Below are positions 5,881 to 12,200 of a DNA stretch of 16,873 nucleotides, piece by piece. The stretch is from Desulfobacteraceae bacterium UBA2230 (lineage in GTDB: Bacteria; Desulfobacterota; Desulfobacteria; Desulfobacterales; Desulfosarcinaceae). Made by a program: the position numbers and the translations under genes. Within the stretch, counting starts at the first letter, position 1, and each line of letters begins with the position of its first letter. Location: assembly GCA_002348005.1 (NCBI GenBank), contig DDYQ01000188.1, forward strand, positions 1 to 16,873, in the 5' to 3' direction. The notes beneath the pieces are model-generated. The model saw only the letters and a list, made by a program, of their open reading frames with translations. It searched no databases and was not told the origin of the DNA.

Positions 5881-7621
5881 AGCGTTCCCTGGCCGGACCG
5901 ATGATTTGCATCTCGGGATGTCGCTGCTGGACCTCTTGTGCGATCTTCATCTCCTTGGTGCAGCCCGTGCTATAAGTGGCATCCTTGCCGACCCATTCAG
6001 GCGGAATCTTCTTGTCCAACAACTGAAACGCCGTGACGATATCTTCATAGGTCTGGAATCGCCAGATATCGATCATGCCGCTGCGCTGAACAATTTCCCA
6101 CATGTACATAAGATCGTCGGCATCCATGCCGGGTTCGTAGTACTCGGAAGGATTGATGATGAAGGTGAGGGCCGACTGATTTTTCAAATGCTCGACGAAG
6201 ACCGACATGATTGTTTTGGCAACCTTGATCTTGCCCGGAATCGATCCGATGATACCGCTGTAAAAGATCACCGTCATCCCTCTGGACTTTGCTGATCGCA
6301 TCTGATCGATGATCTTTCGGGCCTTCTTTTCCAAATCTTCATGCGAAAACTTGATTACCGCCGGGTGACGCGGTTTTTTGATAATTGAGGGGTTGCCCTG
6401 ATGGTCGGCGGCTATGCTGTAAATGTCCTGGGTAAACTGAAAATGGGTGTCGAAAAAGCGACGGCGTTGGTCCGGGCCGCGCGAAATGACCGCATCCACC
6501 TCTTTGAAGGTGCGCGCAAAAGTGGTGGAGGTCAGCAGCAGGTTCAAATTCTCGCTGGTGCCGTCACCCAGCACCAGCAGTGGAATGTCGCCGCGCAGGG
6601 TCCGCAGGAGATCGTTTTTGCTCAATTTTGGATTTTCGATCATCACGGCGTTGCCCAGCGCGGCCTGCAGGACCGCATCGTCCGGAATGTCATGAATATC
6701 GGTTTTCGTAAACAGCGGTCCACTTTTGAAGGCCACGATCACCTTATGCCCTCTGGTGATCAGAAAACGGATCAAGGCCAGATCCATAATCACTTCGCCC
6801 GATTCATCGGCCAGCCAGAAAATCTTGCGCGACTTGCATTCTGATTTCCCGAAACCCAGAAACTCCAGTAACTCCGCCATCGCATCACCCGCGATGGGGC
6901 GCTTGAATATGGTGAGGAAGTCTTCCATTTTCAGGCGGCCGGTGCGGTCTTCGCTCCACAACTCGGCGGCGGTTGTCAGACAGACCAGCCGTTTGAACTC
7001 CAAGGCGGCAATCTGCGATTTGATCTGGTCGAGTGTAGCAGGCGGATTGCTTAAGGCGCCCGGATCGACATGGTTCAAGGCGTGCTGCAGCGCTTCCAGA
7101 TTCAGGATCGCCCAGGCGCGGCGGTTCCGCTCAGCCTTCTCTGCCATGAGCGGGTCTTCGATATGCGTGCGGTTCAGGTAGATTCGCATCAGGCGCTTTT
7201 CCATGCGCGATGGAATCATGATCTCATCCCGGGTTTCATGCTTGTACTTGTTGATGATCAAAGACTCCAGGTAGGCGTTTTCCCAGGGATCTTCGATCTG
7301 CCTGTCGATCAACGCCAGGATGCGCTGCAGGCACTCATTGTATTTCCTCTGCATGAAGGCCGATTGCTTGCGCGTCATAATGGCATCGAACATGCGGTCA
7401 GAACAGGGATAATAGCGTTCATTATCCTCTGTGTAGACCATGAAACGTACTTGCTCATCCGTAGCGGCGTGATCAGGATAAGTGAAGTAGTCGAGATGGT
7501 TTTCGATATAGAAGGAAAAAAACCAGGCATCCATTTCGGGGCTCTGCCCGGGGCGGTAAATCCGAGTGTGATTGACCGTAGAACTATCGGTGTCTTTCAG
7601 TTTTTTGCGGGCAAGAGACAT
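5816..7621 (-). CDS. DUF89/ARMT1-like putative metal-dependent phosphatase, enlarged
   Basis: This is a 601-residue soluble protein with no signal peptide. The clearest part (about 265-400) resembles the DUF89 damage-control phosphatase core. A strand runs into ADESGEVIMD (271-280), matching the family's DNxGE-xxxD metal site. GHKVIVAFKSGPLFTKTDI (291-309), LVLGDGTSENL (349-359) and SRGPDQ (380-385) then stand in for the family's S-K-G-x-x-N. EDPLMAEKAERNRRA (155-169) resembles the helical cap motif. DUF89 enzymes hydrolyse sugar phosphates and damaged phosphometabolites using Co2+, Ni2+ or similar metals. Here Asn becomes Glu in the DN pair and the final Asn becomes Gln, so activity is uncertain. 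About 200 further C-terminal residues, including CTKEMKIA and a conserved-looking tail, are unassigned. AAGGAG lies 6 nt before the ATG. It is third in the GT-HAD-DUF89 unit, 16 nt after the HAD gene. Confidence 0.82.
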   Translation of the reverse strand: MSLARKKLKDTDSSTVNHTRIYRPGQSPEMDAWFFSFYIENHLDYFTYPDHAATDEQVRFMVYTEDNERYYPCSDRMFDAIMTRKQSAFMQRKYNECLQRILALIDRQIEDPWENAYLESLIINKYKHETRDEIMIPSRMEKRLMRIYLNRTHIEDPLMAEKAERNRRAWAILNLEALQHALNHVDPGALSNPPATLDQIKSQIAALEFKRLVCLTTAAELWSEDRTGRLKMEDFLTIFKRPIAGDAMAELLEFLGFGKSECKSRKIFWLADESGEVIMDLALIRFLITRGHKVIVAFKSGPLFTKTDIHDIPDDAVLQAALGNAVMIENPKLSKNDLLRTLRGDIPLLVLGDGTSENLNLLLTSTTFARTFKEVDAVISRGPDQRRRFFDTHFQFTQDIYSIAADHQGNPSIIKKPRHPAVIKFSHEDLEKKARKIIDQMRSAKSRGMTVIFYSGIIGSIPGKIKVAKTIMSVFVEHLKNQSALTFIINPSEYYEPGMDADDLMYMWEIVQRSGMIDIWRFQTYEDIVTAFQLLDKKIPPEWVGKDATYSTGCTKEMKIAQEVQQRHPEMQIIGPARERFMRRQEYGVGKMFDQRLAHMG

Positions 7622-7622
7622 A

Positions 7623-7635
7623 CAAAGCTCCTTTG
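7623..7635 (-). promoter_or_regulatory. short inverted repeat around the DUF89-like gene's ribosome binding site
   Basis: In the mRNA sense the sequence is CAAAG-GAG-CTTTG, a 5-bp stem with a 3-nt loop. The Shine-Dalgarno AAGGAG falls inside the fold, 6 nt before the ATG and just downstream of the HAD stop codon. The fold is short and AU-rich, so it may be only marginally stable. If it forms, it would make translation depend on ribosomes arriving from the upstream HAD gene. Confidence 0.3.
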
Positions 7636-7637
7636 AT

Positions 7638-8477
7638 TCAGGTCAGGTCCTCAATCAGTTGCGACAGTTCGGTGATCACCCGGTCCGCGCGCAGAACGGT
7701 GTCGGTTTCACTTTCGCGCAGGCGCAGTGAACGGCCATCTCCGGCAAAGAGAATGGTTTGAAATCCTTGTCGAGCGGCAGGTGCGATATCGTTGCGCATG
7801 TCATTTCCAATGAAAGCGGCTCTCGCCGGAAGTATCGATTTGGTAATCAAGCGGCCTTTCGCCAGATCGAACAAATGACTGCACGGCTTGGCGCATCCAT
7901 GCTCGAATGAGAAGATCATCAGGTCGGGATCGAACCCCAGGGCGCTCAAACTCTCTCCGAGCAGCCATTCAAAGAGCACAGGCGTATAGAATTGGGCATT
8001 GGAGATGATGCCCAGCCGGATGCCGGATAGCCGGCAGGCATCGAGCAAGCCATGCATACCGGGCATCGGCCAAATCGGGTTGGTGATCAATTCATATTCG
8101 GTTGCGAACCGGCGTGCAGTTTCAAGCGTGTTCAGCGGCAAAAGATCCAGCCAGATCTTTTCGATAACCACTTCCGGAAATTTGATGCCGCTTGCACGCG
8201 CCTGAAGGTGAGCGGCCTTGATGGCGGTGTGCATACGTTTTGTCAAATCGACAGGAGGTATTCGCAGGTGATATTTGTCCAGCAGTCTCTCAAGTTTCGT
8301 GCAGTCGTCTGCACCGGGATGCGTCGTTCCGACGTCGCCGCTGCCGCTGATCAATAACGTGCCGTAAATATCGCACAGAAGCGCTTCAATCGGTTTTTTG
8401 AGGCTCCCGCCGGGCAAAAGGTGGGTGGGATGCGGCGACATGGGGTGCAAATAGATAGCCGGATCAAGCCTGTGCAT
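7638..8477 (-). CDS. HAD-superfamily hydrolase (putative sugar-phosphate phosphatase)
   Basis: This 279-residue protein carries the four HAD motifs. Motif I is CDIYGT with nucleophile Asp36. Motif II is IISNAQ (Ser159-Asn160), and motif III is Lys197 in AKPCSHLF. Motif IV is FIGNDMRNDI (Asp226 and Asp230). The residue two after the nucleophile is Tyr instead of the Asp of classical phosphatases, as in haloacid dehalogenase-type members (DAYGT), so phosphatase activity is likely but not certain. A helical cap lies between motifs I and II. I chose the ATG at 8477, which has a GGGGA about 7 nt upstream and overlaps the glycosyltransferase stop by 14 nt. A longer frame back to 8549 and a later ATG at 8441 are alternatives; the HAD fold itself begins near residue 27. 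Its place between a glycosyltransferase and a DUF89 protein suggests a sugar-phosphate substrate. Confidence 0.85.
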   Translation of the reverse strand: MHRLDPAIYLHPMSPHPTHLLPGGSLKKPIEALLCDIYGTLLISGSGDVGTTHPGADDCTKLERLLDKYHLRIPPVDLTKRMHTAIKAAHLQARASGIKFPEVVIEKIWLDLLPLNTLETARRFATEYELITNPIWPMPGMHGLLDACRLSGIRLGIISNAQFYTPVLFEWLLGESLSALGFDPDLMIFSFEHGCAKPCSHLFDLAKGRLITKSILPARAAFIGNDMRNDIAPAARQGFQTILFAGDGRSLRLRESETDTVLRADRVITELSQLIEDLT

Positions 8478-9891
8478 CGAAAGATCCCCACTTGAGCAAA
8501 CTGAAGGTGCGTGGCGCCAGGAAGGCGCGGGCCAATATACCTTTATCAATCGAGTGTCGAATCATGCCACGGGATATAATGCTTTCGTACACGTCATGCA
8601 GACGGAGGGTGTAGGACTCGAGGGAATAATGGCGTGCCACGACCAATCGGTTAAAGTTCACGTCAGAGGCTGTCGTATGCGGCGGCCCGGGGCGTTCCAG
8701 GAAGGGGTTCAGGCGCTGTAGCAATTCATAACGGTCGGAGTTCACAATTATATGTGCAATCACCTGCCGTTGAGCCCTTTCATCCAGCAACCCGAAATCA
8801 ATCATCCCCTCTGCGCTAATCTCCTGCCATTCGGACTGAACCGCGTCGGGTGCGACCGCAATACCGAAGCGGACCGCGGCCGAGCACCATGCGGATTGCC
8901 AGCGCCGGCAAAGCTCTCGGTGGTTGAAAAAATCGAGCGGCACGGACAGCCTCTCGTAAAGACTGTCAAGGACCAGCCCTTTTTCGATGAAATCGGCGCA
9001 AATATCTGGAAGCAGACGCCCCCAAAGCGGTTTGTCCACGGTCCAGGGTTCGAGAAAAGTGAATCCGAACCCTTCGGAAACACTGGTGGTCAACACATAC
9101 CGGCAACGGGCCACCAGGACGTTAAAATCGGCCTTTAAGCCCGCATCGAAGCGCGCTTTCAGATCATTTTCAAGCACAAAGGAGCGCCATTGGGCGTAAC
9201 TGATGCAATCTGCCGGGCTGTTGGGCGGCAGGGTCACCGCCAGCGTGGCCGGTGGATCGAAATAACAGCTCAACAGAAGGGCTTCACCGATATTTTTGCG
9301 GCGAATGGCGCGAACCGGATAAAGTATCTCGCCATCATCCGAGCCCGATTGCGCCGCATCCGTTTTAGGAAGCGGCACAATGGGGTTGGAAAGCAGGTGC
9401 AGCCCCGGCGCTTTCAAGCCGGCCGATCGCAATAAATCGTAATCGCGCCGGTTCAGCACGGCATAATGGCAATCGGCCACATACTCCTCGTTGAAAAAAA
9501 AGTCCGGCCGACCATCTTCGGCAAAATCGTGGATTTGACACAGAAGCCGACAACCGGAATGCTGCAGGCATTTAAGGACCGCCTGCAGTCGGCGGTTTTT
9601 GGATAGGGTGGGGTTATGGACATGGACAACATCAGGGCCCCCCGGCCAGTGGTCCTCAAGGGAGGTGGAAATACGGCGCGCGACGGTGTCTGCGCGTTCC
9701 GTCTGCCGGCCGGGTTGATCGTAGGCCAGTTGGGGAATTACGATTACATTGCAGCCCATGGGCCTGGCCGGCGGTTCACCGCTCAGGATCACCGCTTGGC
9801 CACCGAACTTTCGAACGGCCTCGACCTGTCTGGCGATCACCGAAGTTACGCCGCCGGTCTTGAGATGAAAATGTATAAAAGCTATCCGCAT
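8464..9891 (-). CDS. GT4-like glycosyltransferase
   Basis: The protein has about 475 residues with a GT-B layout. The N-terminal Rossmann domain opens with MRIAFIHFHLKTGGVTSVI, a typical glycine-rich start for GT4 enzymes, and includes VVHVHNP (about 89-95). The C-terminal nucleotide-sugar domain begins at YPVRAIRRKNI (about 191-201) and contains the GT4 E-x7-E motif, EGFGFTFLE (Glu273 and Glu281). It would transfer a sugar from an NDP or GDP donor in the cytoplasm. The acceptor is unknown. Start choice: the ATG at 9891 places the family N-terminus at residue 1. The ATG two codons earlier (9897) is equally possible, and a longer frame using TTG at 9936 is unlikely because it runs into the manA promoter region. 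Neither ATG has a strong ribosome binding site. The gene leads the GT-HAD-DUF89 unit and is divergent from manA, hinting at a mannose-derived donor. Confidence 0.9.
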   Translation of the reverse strand: MRIAFIHFHLKTGGVTSVIARQVEAVRKFGGQAVILSGEPPARPMGCNVIVIPQLAYDQPGRQTERADTVARRISTSLEDHWPGGPDVVHVHNPTLSKNRRLQAVLKCLQHSGCRLLCQIHDFAEDGRPDFFFNEEYVADCHYAVLNRRDYDLLRSAGLKAPGLHLLSNPIVPLPKTDAAQSGSDDGEILYPVRAIRRKNIGEALLLSCYFDPPATLAVTLPPNSPADCISYAQWRSFVLENDLKARFDAGLKADFNVLVARCRYVLTTSVSEGFGFTFLEPWTVDKPLWGRLLPDICADFIEKGLVLDSLYERLSVPLDFFNHRELCRRWQSAWCSAAVRFGIAVAPDAVQSEWQEISAEGMIDFGLLDERAQRQVIAHIIVNSDRYELLQRLNPFLERPGPPHTTASDVNFNRLVVARHYSLESYTLRLHDVYESIISRGMIRHSIDKGILARAFLAPRTFSLLKWGSFDAQA

Positions 9892-9929
9892 GGCCATCCG
9901 CGCAATTGAATTTGCAGCAGGCACCCTGA

Positions 9930-9958
9930 TTGACAAGCATATCAGAAACGCCCATGAT
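9930..9958 (+). promoter_or_regulatory. candidate sigma70 promoter for manA
   Basis: A perfect TTGACA (9930-9935) is followed after exactly 17 nt by CATGAT (9953-9958, 4 of 6 to the -10 consensus). The predicted start, near 9965, gives a leader of about 55 nt before the manA ATG. On the opposite strand TGCAATAAT (10019 to 10011) resembles an extended -10 that could drive the glycosyltransferase, but I see no good -35 for it. Confidence 0.5.
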
Positions 9959-9970
9959 GGAGAACATCAT
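9954..9970. promoter_or_regulatory. palindrome overlapping the manA -10 and start point
   Basis: ATGATG (9954-9959) and CATCAT (9965-9970) form a perfect 6-bp inverted repeat with a 5-nt spacer. It begins within the predicted -10 and extends past the predicted transcription start, the place where repressors commonly bind. The arms are short, so chance is possible. No regulator gene is adjacent. Confidence 0.35.
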
Positions 9971-10018
9971 TGTGCGGCTTCGGCGCATCCGCCCGCGCTG
10001 CTACGGAAAAATTATTGC

Positions 10019-11224
10019 ATGGACTCTATTTACAAAATGCGGAACACGATTCAGCCCTATGCCTGGGGTTCGCGCCGCATGCTGGCTGAATTCTTGAACC
10101 AGACGACCCCAAGCGCCGGCCCGGAGGCCGAACTATGGATGGGCGCACATCCGAAAGCCCCTTCTTTGATCCAGACGGCTGCGGGATGGGAAAATCTGGA
10201 TGCCATCATCCGGCGTTCACCAGACCAGTTCCTAGGATCCGAGGTCCGTGCGCGTTTCGGCCGACAACTGCCGTTTCTATTTAAAGTTCTGGCCGTCGGC
10301 CGGCCGCTATCGCTTCAGGCCCACCCCGACAAGCAGCAGGCCATGGAGGGCTACGAGCGCGAAAATGCGCAGGGAATACCGCTGAACGCCGCCCAGCGAA
10401 ACTACAGGGATAAAAATCACAAGCCTGAGTGCATTTGCGCCCTTACACCATTCCAAGCGCTTTGTGGATTTCGGGAACCGGATGATGCCCTCCCGCTTTT
10501 GGAACCACTCTGGCCTGCCGATTTACGAGCGGAGCTTGAACATCTTTCGCGTGGCTGGCGTCCATTTTATGAGTTTCTGGTTTCCCGATCGGTGGACTGG
10601 CGGCGGCACGTATGTCGGCATGCAGCCGAACGCGCCTCAAGCCTTGCGGACAGGGCGGCTGTGTTCGAATGGGTCGAACGCCTGCACCGCTATTATCCTG
10701 GGGACATCGGCATACTCGCACCCGTTCTGCTCAATCTGGTTCACCTGTCGCCTGGCGAAGCGCTCTTTCTCCCGGCCGGACAACTGCACGCCTATTTACA
10801 CGGGATGGCAGTCGAAATAATGGCCAATTCGGATAATGTACTGCGGGGCGGGTTGACCTCCAAGCATATCGATGGCGCTGAGTTGATACGCATCCTCGAA
10901 TTCCGATCGCTGGCCGTTCATACGCTTGCATTACGTTCTGACGGACCGGCTGAACAGACTTATCTGAGTCCGGCTGACGAATTTCGCCTTTCCAGAATCC
11001 GGGTCGAGGGGAGCGGAGAAATGGCGGTAACCAGTCGGGGGCCGGAAATTCTGCTATGTTCCCAAGGCAATCTCCGCATCCGAGGGGCAGAGGAGCGCGG
11101 CATCGAGCTGGGAAGGGGAGAGTCGGTCTTCATCCCGGCAGCAAGCGATCGATACTGGTTGTCGGGGCGCGCCGAATTGTTCAGGGCGACGGTCAATTTC
11201 GAAGAGATTCAGCGCTTGCATTGA
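10019..11224 (+). CDS. manA: mannose-6-phosphate isomerase, type I
   Basis: This 401-residue cytoplasmic zinc enzyme interconverts mannose 6-phosphate and fructose 6-phosphate. It supplies mannose phosphates for GDP-mannose and glycans, or lets mannose enter glycolysis. The zinc ligands and active site are intact: Gln100 and His102 in SLQAHPDK, Glu137 in NHKPE, and His257 in LPAGQLHAYLHG. The signature SDNVLRGGLTSKHID (271-285) includes the catalytic Arg276. The ATG at 10019 puts the family's YAWGS motif at residues 14-18, as in other ManA proteins. A longer frame back to 9890 reads through the promoter and is rejected. There is only a weak purine stretch before the start. The gene is divergent from the GT-HAD-DUF89 unit. 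Identification is secure. Confidence 0.95.
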   Translation: MDSIYKMRNTIQPYAWGSRRMLAEFLNQTTPSAGPEAELWMGAHPKAPSLIQTAAGWENLDAIIRRSPDQFLGSEVRARFGRQLPFLFKVLAVGRPLSLQAHPDKQQAMEGYERENAQGIPLNAAQRNYRDKNHKPECICALTPFQALCGFREPDDALPLLEPLWPADLRAELEHLSRGWRPFYEFLVSRSVDWRRHVCRHAAERASSLADRAAVFEWVERLHRYYPGDIGILAPVLLNLVHLSPGEALFLPAGQLHAYLHGMAVEIMANSDNVLRGGLTSKHIDGAELIRILEFRSLAVHTLALRSDGPAEQTYLSPADEFRLSRIRVEGSGEMAVTSRGPEILLCSQGNLRIRGAEERGIELGRGESVFIPAASDRYWLSGRAELFRATVNFEEIQRLH

Positions 11225-11270
11225 TGGACATGATCACGTGCTGGTTCACCTGAACACGAAGATGGCCAAC

Positions 11271-11298
11271 TTGACCCCGGCACTTCCGAGCTGATAAT
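11271..11298 (+). promoter_or_regulatory. candidate sigma70 promoter for the 72-residue protein
   Basis: TTGACC (11271-11276, 5 of 6) and GATAAT (11293-11298, 5 of 6) are separated by 16 nt. The predicted start lies about 50 nt before the ATG at 11354. A small inverted repeat, GTTCA-CC-TGAAC (11244-11255), lies 15 nt upstream of the -35. It could be an operator or a remnant of manA termination. Confidence 0.5.
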
Positions 11299-11342
11299 GA
11301 TTCCGCCGCCACTTTGTCTGAACCACATGAACTGCATCATCC

Positions 11343-11348
11343 GGGAGG
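11343..11348 (+). promoter_or_regulatory. ribosome binding site that fixes the start of the 72-residue protein
   Basis: GGGAGG lies 5 nt before the ATG at 11354. The frame also contains an earlier ATG at 11297, but that lies at the -10 of the candidate promoter and has no ribosome binding site. The later start is therefore preferred. Confidence 0.6.
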
Positions 11349-11353
11349 CTCAA

Positions 11354-11572
11354 ATGCAAGGCGATCATCTCAAGGTCAATGTTGTCATTCAGGTCAGCGC
11401 GGCTGCATTGCAGGCGGTCGTTGCGCATTCAAAAAAAATGGCGCAGAAGGATGCCGGCGGATTTTGTCGCGTTGACACGGCCGACTGCCTCAGCGAAATG
11501 GTCACCCGGTTTCTAAAGGAGAAGGGTTTTGACGACTACGTGCAGGACCCGCTCAACTACAGGAATTCGTAG
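11354..11572 (+). CDS. small protein of unknown function (72 residues)
   Basis: I do not recognise a family. The protein starts MQGDHLKVNVVIQVSAAAL. A beta-strand-like stretch (KVNVVIQV, residues 7-14) is followed by two amphipathic helix-like stretches (about 15-30 and 42-57) and a polar tail ending in DPLNYRNS. It has two cysteines (about positions 38 and 45), no signal peptide and no membrane segment. The beta-helix-helix order recalls small regulators of the ribbon-helix-helix type, but this is only a shape resemblance and I would not name it so. Support for a real gene comes from a strong ribosome binding site, a plausible promoter and a normal amino-acid mix. It ends 13 nt before the convergent VOC stop codon. 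Confidence 0.75.
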   Translation: MQGDHLKVNVVIQVSAAALQAVVAHSKKMAQKDAGGFCRVDTADCLSEMVTRFLKEKGFDDYVQDPLNYRNS

Positions 11573-11585
11573 AAAACGGTTTGCA

Positions 11586-12200
11586 TCAATTCGCTTCATT
11601 GTCTTCCGCTTTCGCAGTGGCGAAAACAATACCTTCCCCAGGATAGAGTATGCGCTCTTCAGGAGCCACGACACCGGGGGTGGGCCAATGACCTGCCTGA
11701 GGGTTATCGCCCTCCAATGCTGCATTTAGAGGAGTCCTGTCTTTCATCTGGGGATGCCGGCGCAGATCGATGCGCTTGACCGCCGAGCTGAATTCAAGGG
11801 GGATGTTGTTGGGATCGAAGCTGTAGAGGGAATGAATGAAGCCATGATCGATCACTTCCGAAACCCAAATGTCGGCCGCTTCCAGACGGGCCTTCAGTTC
11901 CCATAAATCTTCGTCGGAAGCGACCGCGAGGGAAAGATGATCAAAAGCCAGAGGGCCTTTGACCGGAACCCCATGGTCTTTCAAATCGATCGGCAGTACC
12001 TGCGGCCACTCGAAAAAGGCAAGCATGTCGGTTTTCGATATCTCGAAAAAATACTGCCGATAGCCCACGCGTCCAAGACCGGCGATCAGCCGTAAACCGA
12101 GCAGGTCACGCCAGAACCGGATGGTGGCCGTCATGTCATGCGTCACCAGGGCCAAATGATTGATTCCGGTATACTGGACTATTGTACCCGTTGACTTCAC
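11586..12200 (-). CDS. VOC-family protein (glyoxalase/bleomycin resistance/dioxygenase fold)
   Basis: This is a 204-residue protein with two beta-alpha-beta-beta-beta modules. GINHLALVTHDM (13-... with His15) opens the first module and AFDHLSLAV (with His88) the second. IPLEFS (Glu136) follows the SFDPNN turn, giving the usual His-His-Glu metal-binding set of VOC enzymes. SFDPNNIPLEF is also typical of this superfamily's metal-ligand strand. The family includes glyoxalase I, extradiol dioxygenases, epimerases and antibiotic-binding proteins, and the substrate cannot be deduced. The last 60 residues lie beyond the VOC fold and look unstructured. The start is a GTG whose bases overlap the stop of the upstream cyclase-like gene as GTGA (12197-12200). 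No separate ribosome binding site is visible, so translation is probably coupled to that gene. Confidence 0.9.
   Translation of the reverse strand: MKSTGTIVQYTGINHLALVTHDMTATIRFWRDLLGLRLIAGLGRVGYRQYFFEISKTDMLAFFEWPQVLPIDLKDHGVPVKGPLAFDHLSLAVASDEDLWELKARLEAADIWVSEVIDHGFIHSLYSFDPNNIPLEFSSAVKRIDLRRHPQMKDRTPLNAALEGDNPQAGHWPTPGVVAPEERILYPGEGIVFATAKAEDNEAN

Noticed and set aside
5648..6295. Open frame on the plus strand crossing the helicase/DUF89 junction
   Set aside because: It overlaps two supported genes in other frames and has no motif or ribosome binding site.
8478..8549. Longer HAD protein starting at 8549
   Set aside because: It would add 24 residues inside the glycosyltransferase gene and no ribosome binding site is seen there; the HAD fold begins well after the chosen start.
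9892..9936. N-terminal extension of the glycosyltransferase using a TTG start
   Set aside because: The extension covers the perfect TTGACA of the manA promoter, has no ribosome binding site and lies before the family's natural N-terminus.
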